Shown in pieces: positions 34,801 to 47,992 of a stretch of 62,000 bases of DNA. The stretch's first letter is position 1. Each line of letters starts with the position of its first letter. The position numbers and the translations under genes are program-made. Source of the stretch: Tubulanus polymorphus (lineage: Eukaryota; Nemertea; Palaeonemertea; Tubulaniformes; Tubulanidae); NCBI RefSeq assembly GCF_964204645.1, contig NC_134030.1:4896278-4958277 (forward strand), written 5' to 3'. A model generated the notes under the pieces. That model was not told the origin of the DNA. It was given only the letters and a program-made list of their open reading frames with translations, and did no database searches.

Positions 34801-37800
34801 CCTGTGTTTCTTGCGAGGATCTTTGAAATTCATAAACATAGTTGGAAAGCTGATGTGTTTATAACGGGCAACTGTCACTATCATAAATCTATTTATCATA
34901 AGGGATTAGTTGATTCTATATCTGTACATTCAGACGTTAGAAAGGTGTTGTTTTTAAGATTTCACGCTGGGTTTAATCATGTAGTGACTGAGATCAAATT
35001 CTGTGAATAGCAGACATGTTTTTTCACACCGTACTGACATTACATACCTATACAAAATGTTCCGGCAGTTGATTTCTAAATCTTAATATGTCCTGAGGTT
35101 ATTTCACGAAAATATGCGCAAAGTTGGTCATATCACAGTATATACCAAGAGGGGATCGGATAAACTTGTTTGTCAGGTCACAAATTAGTTTATTTTTTCT
35201 CGGAAGCTACCCCTGTCAAGGAAAATGCCTCTGAATGCCTGTTTCAAAGCATTCAGCTGATATTCTACCACAAGCACTTCAGACTCAATTATGACTAAAG
35301 CACTTTTTCTCAATCATGTCTGGAGAAAATGATATTCACCAATTGAGGATCATTTTTCAAGGAAGGAGAATGAATGTTTTTCAGCCAAGGTTTTCTAGAT
35401 TTTTGCCCAAAGGCTAGTTGACATTCTATTTCATACAGTACTATAATGACAATGATTTGAAGTCGCAATAAAATGCAAAAATATTTGCTTTTTTTAACAT
35501 GGTCTATATATAGTCCATGGTTTTATCAATGGTTAAGGGCTGCTTGATTGAATGCGGCTAGGGTTGGCTCAGTGATGCAGTTATCGTAGACATTCAGAAT
35601 CGATATGTGATTAATCAAAGAGATGATATTCTTAGAGCTGACCTCACATCGCTTCAAATGAGGCAGACATTTCAGCCATTTATACATAATTCATTAGAAA
35701 TACTTCAGACTTTCTCTTTATTGCCACATTCAGATATATGTTTATTTACCCTGCTGGCATTCTGCAAACTATATCTTCAAGTCATTTTTGTCATTGTCAT
35801 TTCTTAGTGTCATTTTGCTTTTATGTTTTTGAAACAAATATCGGCGCTCGTGTTTGTTTAGCGGAAATGAGCATTGTATAATTCATGAAAAACCGCGTTC
35901 TATGTACTGAGAAAATACATATGAGGTAGCACAATAAATAACGACCTAAACAATCATTACTGTTAGTTATATATACCGTATAAACAGTTGATTTATGATA
36001 TGATTACTGATGATTGAGGTAAAGCCTTCGTTCTCTCAGTCGTCGACTAATTATGTCACTTATTTCAGTATATACTTTATTGACTGAAATCTGAAGTATT
36101 TGTTGACTGCGCCACAACCCTGAATTACTGCACTGGTTCGCACATATAGACACGTATATTCAGCATTGTTTCACTATGAGAATGTAGATATATTTCTCTC
36201 ATTAATGAGAGCTTTATGTCTTCGATATTTTGATTGAAATCTTCTGACGGCGGTTTTTATACAATGACGACATTGATCTTTCTGCCTACCATCTTAGATC
36301 TGCAAATCAAATCTGTCTCATGTACCTTTCAATACAGTATGCTATGGTTAAAGAGCTTTTGCCTCAACTGACATACAGACATTGACGATTTTAAGTCTGG
36401 TGCGAAAACTTATACTTTTTTGCCAAGTTCTCATTGTTTCTGAACATTTTCATGCAAACCACTCTTATACAAAGTGGCACAGTAGAGAGCCGTACAAATA
36501 TTATCATGATTATTATCATAATAGAATATCATAATGTGAATTTCAATATCTTACCGTTATTCAATAACAAAATCACTAGATATATTTATAAACTTAATCC
36601 GAAAGCAAATCCTTCTGCAATCTAATACTGATATTCCTCACGTGACGTTCTGCACTAATTTCCCGATCGAATGTCTGCAAAAAAAATTATCGCCTACTCC
36701 TTTTTCAGAGCAAATATTTGCGTAGATAATTAGCGGCAAACAGTTTTTCCGACGACGACGTGAGACTCCGTCGTTATCGATCAATCTACGCGTGTACACA
36801 TATCATATATATATATATATAGAAACATCGGGCTTCGTTTCATAATCAGAACAGTCGGATTTATCAAACGTATTCCGCGCAAATTAAACCGACGAGAGCC
36901 ACTTCACTTTATCCTCAACGATGCAACGTCCAGAAATACATCCTCGACTTTCGAATCAGCTTTTTACACACGGTTGATAACGATGCACACAACACTGACG
37001 ATGATGATGATGATGATAGCCTTCGAAGACGTAGTTCCTACTTCTGACGTCTTCAATGTACGGCTAGACGAGAGAGAGACGCATAAACCGCACGAAGACT
37101 TGGAGGCCTGCTGATTTCTCATTGGCAAAACTGACACAAAGGGACAATCTGAGCTATTCTTATTGCTAGGCAAAGCAAACGTAAATCACGGGTTCTATTT
37201 GTTTTGAAATTTGATATCTGCGTATAGGGAGGAGGTCTAGAACAGGTTGTGAACAGGTTCATGGAAGTTCATTTTTAGGACATAACCCTAACAAATAATA
37301 GTCTACCAATGACGATGATTTACTCAGTTTACAAGTAATGATTAGTTCTGAGCTCAAGTTACTTTACGAATATTTGTCCTTATTAGGATATTTTTGCCGA
37401 TACAAGGTAATCTCAGCTGAGATACAGCAGGAAGAGTAAATGAAATGAATATTGATAGCAACCGGCTTAATGCAAGGACAGATAAAATCGTCTCCAAGTG
37501 ATACTTCCGAAATAACTCGCCTTAACTTAAGATGCTCCCTCTAAAATCGCTTGTCTGTTCATAGCATATGACATTCTCTCTAACTTAACGTGAATTCAAG
37601 CAAATGTGACAAACCATAGATGTCTTACAATCCACCTCATGAAAACTACTAGTCACATCGGTTTGGCCTTAACGCTCGGCAATGGATTATAGACAGGAAA
37701 GGCAGTTTGTGTCACAATAGCGGCGAGGTGACTAACAACAAGGCAACTAGCGCCACACGAAGGTCTCCTCCCGCTAGTTCCTGGGTACGCTAGTGCAAAG

Positions 37801-40800
37801 CCATACCAGTCCACATTAATGAGTAGATAGATTATGCAATTTCATGTAACAGAAACTAAGTAATAATTCATAGCCGATGTGCCTGCATGGGTTTACACTT
37901 TGTGTATGGTGAACAACAACCACTGAGAATTAATCTTTGAAATTGCAATCCTCAATTGTTCACAGTTTTAGCCGAACCAATGATGGTCATAGAGCTTCCT
38001 GTATAAGAGATATTTAAATGTTAATTGACGGGGATTAATCTCAGAAATATCCGGGTAAAGTCTCCACATTAAAACATGTGGTTATGACACTTCATTAAGA
38101 GTGTTTTAAACATTTGTTACATAATTGATCAAAGCCATGTTTAGAGTAAGCCATGAGGTAACAATGCTATGTCTCAAATTATCTGTCTAATAGCACAAAT
38201 TAAGGATAATAGATTAATCTTGAAATCTTCTATAGGTGAATCAGCTTTCTGTGCATGTTCTTCCATTTAGGAAATCAGGGAGCTATGCGGACGCCACAAT
38301 TCATGAGAAATATGACTTTCCAATAAATGACAAATAGGTTAACACTATGATTATGATAGAAATAAATGAACCAAATCGTACCAAATTTAGTGTAAATCCT
38401 GAACACAGGAGGACAGTTAAACGAGAATAGAAGAAAAAGGAAAAATTGATTCTTAACTTCCTTTAGCATGATAACATATCAGATATAAGATATAAACTTT
38501 TAAGAGTTTGCATTATTCTTCATCTGATGTGTAGCCGTGAAGCCAGTTCCATTCCATAGGCGTGTGCTGCAGAGGAGTCTATGGCTTCTCCTGTTTGATA
38601 AGGGGTCAGAATCAGGAAGCATGATTCATAAATTAATAGAATATAACAACTAATTACAGATGAATGTCGATCAGATGTGACACGTGATAGTTACATTAGC
38701 ATAATCACCTGGTGCCCGAGGCCTGAATTCCTCGATATCTGAAGCGAACAGCCCGCAGGGACTATCGAATAACAGCCCACGTATATATGCTGAAATTCGA
38801 TTTGTACAATTCTTCGTTAATTTCATGGCAATTTTCATTTCGGATTATTGACGTAATTCGTTGCCACAACAACAACAACTAATCCTATTACATGGTATAT
38901 AGAACGGTTCCCGCAGCGATGAAAAAAACTTTGAATCTCATATTTCATTTTCCCGCATATACCAATTATCATTTATTCAGATTCTATTATCAAGAGCTCG
39001 CACACTACTTGATATACCTATGATCTCAAATAATAACATCAAAAGGTCTCTATGGCGCTGGATTCTTAACTCTAGATCTAAAATATCAGGACATCTTGAA
39101 ATATAGTCCTAAGTGGTCAACAACGATGATTTCAGCCTGGAGGGCTCCGTCGGACTTCTTTAAGATACATGGAGGTTTATTTATTTCGTTATTTAGTGCT
39201 ACAGGCGCCATTATAACGAGAACACAGAAATAATGAATATGTTTCTATTTGGACGAAGGCATGTTTCTTGATTACAGAGTGATTATATTCTAAGCTTATT
39301 GTAAACTAAGTGGTTCTTTAGAACACTAAGTCCAATAGGTATGCTTCACCGACGGAAATGCCACAGGGTTTAACCAGCATGTCTCATAAACTGCCCACGG
39401 CCTGAATGATAGAGGTACATGAAACATGCCTATAGAACATTACAACTAATCAACAAAACCTTCAAACTTCTGAGTTCTACAATGTTCAATGTAACATGTA
39501 AAATACCCACAAAATCTATAAAACTGTTCTTTTTCATCCTAGATGATACTTCTTTCATAATTCAATAGTTTAATAAACTGCATTCATCTTTTACTCCAAA
39601 CATCTTCCATTCAATGATTTATTTTCAGATGTTCTACGTTTATCGCAATATTGCAAAAAACAGAAATGAGATTTGTTGACGACAGCAATAAATCTGTGAA
39701 ACACACATGTTTATTATCAGTAATGAACAGTTGCCGACGAGTATTGATCTTCAATTTAGTGCTTATACTTTTATTTTCAGCAGTTAAACATGAAATGGCC
39801 GATTTAATGAGGCGTGATATAACTACATGGTTCTATCAGGCAGTTAGACACTGTTAAATCTGTGATGCAGCTAAACTAAAACGCAGTTCACAGAGCGACT
39901 GGGGTGGAAGATAAGCGTGTTATACTTTTAAATAATCGGAGAAACACTGATCGATGCCAACCCTCCAGAAATCATCAGATGTGCCTTTTGGAAAGATTAC
40001 AAACTATCCAGGGACTTATTGAACACTTCAGCGAAAGAAGTGGAAGAAAAACTGCAACTGTGGACTATTCCAGGGGCTAATATTGGGAGGTACTATTTAC
40101 AGTTACCAAAGTAAAGTATGAACTTTCATTACAATTGCGTAAAGGCTTCATCACGTATTGCCTGATCACTAGGTACTAGATTTAGTGAACCTGCGAAGTA
40201 CTATTTGTCTTCACATTTACCAATCGTATTCCATATGTCTATCATAACATTAAGTGGAAATTACTGCATTCTGAGAATCCAAGAAGCCTTTAAAATGATA
40301 CCAAATATTCTTCCAAGAATTTCTAGGGAGGCTCTATTTCTGCGCGTTTCATTTGAAATCCATTGCATAATTCGTTTATTTTAGCAAAAACTCACAAAAC
40401 TGAATCATGACAAATTTACGCAATTTGATTTAGTTTCAATTAGAACATGCAAAAACTGATCGATCGGAAAGCTGAACTAATGCGCCATAGAAGCTCAACA
40501 ATACGCAGCATCGCAGCTGAAAATACAACCCTTTGAAGCTAGAGAAGATTAGCAGCAAAAGCACATTTAATCGAAATAAAATTAATGAAAAATCTTGGCA
40601 AAATATGCAACCCATGTTGAAAACTGATATCCGATAAAACATATGAGCACTTCCACCATTCCTCAAGGGGTTTCCCTGTCGTAGTCACGAACGCTTCACT
40701 GAATTCCTGAGATTAATCTGTAATAATTTGATGAAATGTCAATTTGTACTTTACGAAGGAGTTATCTTGCAAACTGCATTCACATCAGAACATGATCATC

Positions 40801-40829
40801 TTTAGTTTTGTCAACCGGAAGAGATGCTC
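31801..40829. other. 9-kb stretch with almost nothing recognisable
   Basis: Only short simple repeats are seen: a CAT run at 32856-32876, TA at 36809-36820, GAT at 37000-37017 and a CAGT run near 34188. No MITE family word, SINE box, splice-flanked frame or stable structure stood out on either strand. A 57-codon frame without ATG at about 39930-40110 is the most protein-like text here, but has no recognisable family. Confidence 0.35.
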
Positions 40830-41405
40830 TCTACCTGCCCTTCTCAGCTGTCTACCTGTCCTCTCTCAGCTCATCCTCTACCAGCCTGTCCTCTCTCAGC
40901 TCATCCTCTACCTGCCTGTCCTCTCTCAGCTCATCCTCTACCTGCCTGTCCTCTCTCAGCTCATCCTCTACCTGCCTGTCCTCTCTCAGCTCATCCTCTA
41001 CCTGTCAGTCCTCTCTTAGCTCATCCTCTACCTGCCTGTCCTCTCTCAACTCATCTACCTGCCTGTCCTCTCTCAGCTCATCCTCTACCTGCCTGTCCTC
41101 TCTCAACTCATCCTCTACCTGCCTGTCCTCTCTCAACTCATCCTCTACCTGCCTGTCCTCTCTCAGCTCATCCTCTACCTGCCTGTCCTCTCTCAGCTCA
41201 TCCTCTACCTGCCTGTCCTCTCTCAACTCATCCTCTACCTGCCTGTCCTCTATCAGCTCATCCTCTACCTGCCTGTCCTCTCTCAGCTCATCCTCTACCT
41301 GCCTGTCCTCTCCCAGCTCATCCTCTACCTGCCTGTCCTCTCTCAGCTTATTTACCTGCCTGTCCTCTCTCAGCTCATCATCTACCTGCCTGTCCTCTCT
41401 CAGTC
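40830..41405 (+). repeat. 30-bp minisatellite, about 19 units
   Basis: The unit is CTACCTGCCTGTCCTCTCTC plus AGCTCATCCT. Two units are 27 bp, so length changes are multiples of three and all frames stay in register. Two plus-strand frames (40808-41434 and 40824-41540) and one minus-strand frame (41005-41466) run through it. They read as ten-residue repeats: Ser/Thr/Cys/Leu, Pro/Ala/His/Cys, or a charged repeat with EDRQVEDELR. On the minus strand one variant unit (CTGTCAGTCC) makes a stop. A Ser/Thr-rich continuation after the repeat, up to 41540, keeps a coding possibility open. Confidence 0.9.
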
Positions 41406-44130
41406 CAACCTCTGGAGTCATCCTCCACAGGTAAAAAATCTGAATCATCGTCAACATCCATCGCAAAGGAGATATTATCTGATACGATTACCATGGAAAC
41501 GAAAAGAAGCGAATTGAATTGCGCCCCACGGCATCAATAATACCATCATGCTCAACGCATAGAGGAGAGGAGAGAGGAGAGCAAGGAGAGAGAGGAGAGA
41601 GGGAATGAGTCGGTTGTTTTTTCAAAGAGAGAAGATAGATCCATTATACGAGGAGTATCCTGCTCACTGTACTAGAAAGTGTAATGAGGCGAGTTGTTTT
41701 TTAGCGGTAGTGGTGTGTAATCATACACAGTACCGTAATCACCTGCTTTGAAGTGATTACTAACTACATAAATGTGTAATCACCGCTGAATGAAGAACCA
41801 CAAGAAATCTGAATATGTTAGTTACCCGACCAAATCATACACACGCATATGTCCTCGGGCTTTGGTTGATTTTTTCAAGGTTATGAAAAATCCAGCCAGC
41901 CAATCTGAAGTGCTTGAGAGCATAAGATTTTCATGAACCGTCTTTGGAAATTTTTAGGCATATAGAAGGTTGAAGCTGCTTTGAATTTCATTTTGGTAAT
42001 GCACGGAATTGTCCATCATCGGTCATTTAATGTCATTCTCATTTTCAACTCTAAATCAAGTAATAGCTCCCACGCGCTCTTGAAACGCCCATTTTCCTTA
42101 GTCTTGTAGCTTTTCACTCAAGCCGTGAAATATCACGTACGGAATTGTATTTACAAGAAACGAAATCACACTTTGTTATGATATTCTTCATTCATATGTC
42201 ACGTATATGAATTATCTTCATGTATATCTGGTTTAATCTTGTGTGCCAGTGAGGCATTCAGCTCATTCATTCGCCCCCTTTTTTCTAGTAAAGGTTATGT
42301 GTACACCACATATTGCCTTACACAATAATTAAAGCACTAATTCTCACATTTGCGGATCAATTGATGAGTGAAAAGCTTACCCTGAATAGCAAAAGTTAAA
42401 TGAATATATTTTGATCGTCATAATAGGGTGAATTAGATGAATGCTGGCTATTACACCAATTGCTTTTTATGCGGGATATCATTCCAGCCATTTGTGATAC
42501 AATGAATAATAAAACGTGCAGTATTAATCAATTATCATGTGGTAGCAGTCTTATTACTTTTATGAAAATGCCGATGAACATAGAAACAAATTCAGATTCT
42601 AGACTATAACCAATGATACACTGAAAATGTGAAGAAAGCTAAAAAAGACACTTAAAAATGTCTTGTATCGAACACAGCACTCATAACTGGCATAGACGTC
42701 TATATCAGTGTACTAGTAAAATATCTTACATACATCAAGCCATTTGACGAGCAAATGATTTCATACAAAATAATGAGACAGCAATGAAAACATTTCTAAA
42801 CACGGGTTAAACATAGAACAGTCGCGATAATATCGTCATTCATGGGAAATATCGAATGAAAGTGCGAAAAACATAGCGCTTAGCGTCAAAGCGATTTGTC
42901 ACTGTCATAAAATCGGGGCAATGTTCGATAATGTACATCAATTATGAATGTGTGCAGATAATTCAATTGGAAAATACTTCCACTGTTTAACATAGCAGCA
43001 TATACTTCTTATTAAAACACTTGGTAGATGATAATAAAATCATTTTCACAATGTATATGATACAGGACCCAGGGTGGATTTAGAGAGCTCCCCCTAATTC
43101 TTTATTACCAACATAACATTACTGCATGATTGAAAGTGATAAATTCTTTTCAAATCTCTATGAGGCCTTGAGCCTGTACCGTTATGTATATAAAACTGAA
43201 CCTCAGAAGATTTGGGCCCCAGATTCCGAATTCCTGGTTCAACCCCCTTATATTCACTTCTTCCCTAAATGGTCTCCCTGAAACTAGCTCTTTGAAAACT
43301 GATTTTACATCTCAAGCAGAGCAAAATGATGATAGCCATGCACTATGCACCCTCTTTACATCAAAACAGTTACAGTACAAGATGACCGATGCACTACAAT
43401 TATCTTTGCATTAGCAACAGCACTGGATGAACATGGATATTTCCGAGATTACAACAGACTGATATAGTAACCTATTATTTCACAAATGGACTACTGTGTG
43501 ATTAAAAAAACTCGTGTTAGATATCGTCAAACACCGGATGATTGTCACTGATAATCTCCTACATCTCTCTCATCATTTCCCTCGCATTACTTCATATCAA
43601 AAGCCGCTGCCGGATTAATTCTGATTTTCTTTTTTCGAGTAGATTCATCAATTCGACGATTGCCGTTCTTACGCAATGCCGTCATTACAGTTAAGCCCGT
43701 CATCAGGATTGAGAGAGTGAGTGAAGAGTCGCTGTAGATCCCGGCGCCGCTGTTGACGATTTTTTTTAGTTCGCGCTGTAGAGATAATTCCGATCGCTTC
43801 TTCGCCGAGGATGAATATGATGACTCAGCAAAAATGGCTGCACCTACAAACCGGCATTATTCCAACCCGCAGAGCTTATGTCGTTTAAAATGCTCATCTC
43901 CCGCTTAGAAAGGGTTTTTTGAAGTGATCGAGGATTATTTTGAAATATATCCGAGCTGAAAGGGTACGCGGGAGTTGTTTTGGGAGACTTGAATAAGAGC
44001 TTTATGATAATAATTGGTGAGGAACCTATGATAGATGAGGAAAACAACAGCAGAATGGAATAATAGTTGATATAGAAAATCTCACAATAATGAATAATAA
44101 ATCCTAATAGTCACTTATCAGAACAGTATT
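41406..44130. other. Non-coding stretch, GA-rich at the start
   Basis: 41561-41606 is a GAGAGG-rich run. 43600-43850 is CpG-containing (CCCGGCGCCGCTG) and includes AAAATGGCTGC (ATG at 43833), opening a 24-codon frame. No repeat family is recognised. Confidence 0.35.
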
Positions 44131-44215
44131 CCGGATGATGACTATTATAGGATATAGTTGAAGGCAACACGAATGTTACGGTATTCCTGAGGATGACTAC
44201 AGTGTAAGGATAAAT
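44131..44215 (+). ncRNA. Two tandem degenerate hammerhead-like motifs
   Basis: At 44131 the order is CCGGATGAT, a 6-bp stem GACTAT/ATAGTT, then GAAGGC. At 44185 the related CCTGAGGATGACTAC occurs, but its stem partner is lost. Both resemble the motif at 48183, and they are best read as decayed copies of one dispersed repeat. Neither keeps a complete core. Confidence 0.2.
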
Positions 44216-44919
44216 TCAAAACATCGAATAAATCTATTAGCTCAATGGAACATTTCAGACTTTATTCTTTATTATTAGCGCGCGATTTTCTATGTATATA
44301 TCTTATCATCAGAACACGGAAAGATTGTATCATCAATGGGGGGATAACTGGTAGAGAAAGCTTCATTCAGATGAAGCAACTTATGTCTATGTTTAAAGAG
44401 CAGCCTCTTCATAAACTTGAGACATCACGATTGCAACATTGATACAGACGCGCGCACAGACAAGCGTTGTAACTAGACAAAAAAACACTCTCTGATAAAA
44501 GGGTGCTTTAAAATCTCTTCACGGCATTCTTATCCATCGTAGATACAATATAACCAGCAGACACTGTGACAGTTTGCTGATGTACTCGAGCTACTGAGCC
44601 AGAAAAATCTCTTGATGAAGTATGCTTTACAGTTGTGAATAATGAGAAATGTCAACGTTTTTCTCTGTTTCATTTTTTCTGTTGATTCAGCTCCATTATG
44701 ACATGAGTAATTCAAATTTATGTATTATGCCTTCTAAGAAAGACACTTCCGCTGTCATAGCGCCAGTAAGTACTACTTTAAAGCAAAAACTTCGAAATAT
44801 GACTTAATTCGTACTTCATAAATCGGGAAGAATGATCAACCAAAATCATCATCCAATGTCGCAAAAAACTTCAAAAAACTGTGGAGGCAAGGGTTCAAAA
44901 TCATTTAGCAGGAGACTAT

Positions 44920-45051
44920 AGCCGCGATCACACGGAGACGATTTGGCCCGGGCCAAATTGGCACGGATCAGGCTTGGGCCCATTTGGCACCCGTGTGAAC
45001 AGTTGTTTGGCACATTTGGCCCAGGCCAAATATACTCGTGTGATCGCGGCT
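44920..45051 (+). mobile_element. MITE family A, short internally deleted copy (A2)
   Basis: Perfect termini AGCCGCGATCACACG and its exact complement enclose only 132 bp. The central block present in A1 (GAGAGCGCGTTCACACG and onward) is absent, while GGCCCGGGCCAAATTGGCAC and CATTTGGCACCCGTGTGAAC remain. The intact ends suggest this is one of the younger copies. Confidence 0.9.
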
Positions 45052-47033
45052 ATTCTTTCATTCAAATGCAGGATGGCTTAAAGGTCAACCAACTTAGGCT
45101 CTTTTGAGGCATTCTACAACCAAACTTGTAAATCAGTAAACTGGAGTTCATTCGCACCCATGCTATTCGTTCTTCATATACACTCATCAATGGATTCATG
45201 AAGCCCAAGGGAAGAGAAATGCTTCTTCCAGTGAGATATGATTTCACTTATTCTGTTTTATACCATTTATACCCGGCCACGCACGGAGCACAGACGCGCG
45301 TGTGTGTGTGATTGTTGTGTATTAATCCTTTTCCATTAAAGGACAGCCCGGTGCGCACACTTTCCAAACCCCGAAATAGAAGTCTTTAATTTATTTCCTA
45401 TCATTGAAACGTGTGCGCCGACAACCGGTGAGAATAATGCGGGACTTTGACGGTATAAATGCGACACTCACTTACATGCCCCATCTACTCCCGGCCCATT
45501 CAAACCAACTGATAACATTCATAGTGGGTATTAATTCATTGATTCGTTAATTAGACCCCAAGAAGATACCCACATCCAGACTGTGTAGATGCTAATCGGA
45601 CCACCAGCTGCTCTAATGAGCGAAATAATAGATCAACATAGACTCTTTGTCGTATCATCCCTTTGACTATAATACTAATAGTACTAGCAGGAGCTAGTCG
45701 TCAGATGTCCAATATCTGGTACCATTATTATTAGCCAAATGCCATGCATAGCGTAAGATGCGTTAATTTGAAATTGAATTAATTGAATGGATAATGATGA
45801 AAGATGAGATTCAGTGAAACTATCGTCATTCTTTTCAATTGTGAAGAAATCGTATTTGGTTACGTTCAGACTGTGATAGCATGTGGAACAATAATCTCTA
45901 AATCCTCAATATTTTCATCCCTCTATATACTTGTTTACTACTTCTACATATACTTCTAGCGTATTAGATATCCTAAACTGGCAGATAATAACTATTTTAG
46001 TAAATATTTTCATAATCTACGGTCAGCACTCAGCTTTAAACCAAGTGAACTTTCATCGCACTGACATTTTAACAAGCTGCTCGTTGCTAGGGAACTAAGC
46101 ACCGGTTGTCGAGGACCTACGGCAATCGGTGAGTCTCTGGTGATCCCGAGGATAAATCCAACGTGAGCGAATAGCCGTGTTAATGAGAGTTCACTGACAA
46201 ACGTGTTTGAAGTTCAAAGATACAATTACACAGCCTGATTACGCTGCGTCAAACCTAACCTTTAAAGGCAGGTAGCCGTTTAGATAATAGAAACAGCTTT
46301 ACAACATCTTCCAACCTGCTAAGCACTATCCAGGACTTTGAAGGTTTGTCAGCTTTTTCTTATCCCAAATAAGGACTCTACGTTCCACTCCGGCAATTCA
46401 GGATACCACACGCGGCATGCATGGATCCACCAGGTTCACTAGTGCGCATTCAGACAATGACACCCAATCTCTTCTCAGATTCAATTAAAATCTAATTATA
46501 ATTTCTCCAATTCTACGCATGATGAATAAGAATCATGCTATATACCATGAACCTTGATATAAAGACCATTCCGAGTTCATCAAGAGACATGATGTGCCTG
46601 ATTTCTGATGCGAGAGGATAAAAATCCAGATGAAAGTTGAACTAAATTTTGACCGAGATGTCCCATTGGTAGACACGTCATCTAGCACTGTCGGCACGGG
46701 GTCCTCATTGCTCGAGGGACCATCATTCTAGACGCAATGGAGTTATATGAATATAATACATGAAAGACCAGCAGCTCAGACAATGAATCTGAAACCATTC
46801 TTAAGTTTCTAAGCTCAAAAAAAAAGCTTACGAAATTCAAGAACAGGAAATCAATGCCTAAAAAATCAAACCCTGGAAGATCAACAAGACGTTTGTGAGT
46901 CGAGTTACGCATCTAATTACTGCAATTTCTTTCTTGTCGTGCAGTAACGCGCGTTCTCGTCAAACAGAAAGACAATTTAACCTCGGCGTATTAATCCACT
47001 GTACAATCAAATAAAACGCATTGACTCACTCAC
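45052..47033. other. Non-coding stretch with one foldback and one X-box-like site
   Basis: 45340-45435 holds an inverted pair, CGGTGCGCACACTTTC and the complement of CGGCGCACACGTTTC, a possible small foldback element. A GTTGCTAGGGAAC X-box-like site is at 46083. A (GT)n run is at 45299-45310. No gene is recognised. Confidence 0.4.
46083..46095. promoter_or_regulatory. X-box-like RFX site
   Basis: GTTGCTAGGGAAC is two inverted half-sites (GTTGCT/GGGAAC) with a 1-bp spacer, within the range known for RFX factors. It is isolated, without other promoter words nearby. Confidence 0.2.
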
Positions 47034-47267
47034 CGCTCGCACAGGAGCAGGCGCAGGAGCAGGAGGAGACTACGTCCCTCGAACACAAACCTAATTGATA
47101 TTCCGTGTTCGATTGGCGCGGCGTCCACTGATAAAAGTCCGCCGGTTCTATGCATGCCGTGTTTTTATTTATCGTTCGGTTATCCATCACTCGACGAGGA
47201 TAAGACGTAGTTTTCTGCATGCTAATAACACGAACCCCTCTCACAGCGTACACCTTAGAAATACCTA
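47034..47267 (-). CDS. Candidate internal exon, phase 1-1, 234 bp
   Basis: On the minus strand a good acceptor (CTAATCTATTCAG, with a branch-point-like CTAAT) is followed by 234 bp open in one frame, then a strong donor GAGCG|GTGAGTGAG. The exon starts after two codon bases short of a frame and ends with one, so it is symmetric phase 1, as is usual for extracellular modules. The peptide (about 77 complete residues) has a potential N-glycosylation site DNRT, an aromatic stretch FYQWTP and a Cys/Ser-rich end (SSCSCACSC). I recognise no family. No neighbouring exon was found, so it would belong to a gene with long introns, or be chance. Confidence 0.3.
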
Positions 47268-47992
47268 CTGAATAGATTAGCAAGTTTTTGACCAACAACG
47301 CGTCGACCGAAGCTCCTGATTTTCTGACTTCTTACATTTTTACTTTTTTTTAAAATCTAAATTGATATACCCTAAGATTCTACTGGCATCACCAAAATGA
47401 ATTTAGATCCAAAATACTTAAGTGTGAATATAAATTTTTGGCTGAAATGTTAGTTTTGTATGTTATGTAATTACAAGATTTCTTACAGATATACTGGTAG
47501 ATGGGAAACAAACCCACTGATTGCTTCATCGTCACAGCCACTGGCAAAAACATTCATTCCTAAGCGAAAGATGAAAATAAAGTCTGATTCGATGTATCTG
47601 TTTCACACGCGATTCAAACCCCCGCGAGCTAATGCGCAAAAAATGACTCCGATACACTTCGTAAGTGTGTAATCGTATCCGTCTTAATTATTCCGTCGTA
47701 TCGCCTTTCATATACACACGAAAATCAATAATAGCACGATAGTAGACTAAAATCCATCCAGAGAAGATAGCGATTCTAAAATTATGACGAGACGGAAAGC
47801 TTCAAAATGTAACCCTCGAGGAGAACGTATCGGGACTGAAAACATCACAAACAAACATCATTACATGATTATATTAACTATAAACAAGGCTGTAGGTCTA
47901 TATATAGACAGCCTATTAGTTTAGATATTTAGTGCCTTTTATGATTTAGGTACCTCTGCTTCACAATTAAGAGAAGTGACAGTGAAATTACG
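47268..47992. other. Non-coding stretch, nothing recognised
   Basis: No family words, structures or splice-flanked frames. The downstream body of the minus-strand SINE may occupy part of 47850-47992. Confidence 0.35.

Noticed and set aside
39930-40110. 57-codon frame without ATG that reads protein-like
   Set aside because: Too short, no known family, and no clear acceptor or donor sites around it.
40830-41405. Possible CRISPR-like array
   Set aside because: Units are directly adjacent with no unique spacers, in a eukaryotic context.
40824-41540. 238-codon frame taken as a Pro/His/Cys-rich protein
   Set aside because: The frame exists because the repeat unit is a multiple of three. Other frames on both strands are equally open, so coding cannot be inferred from openness alone.
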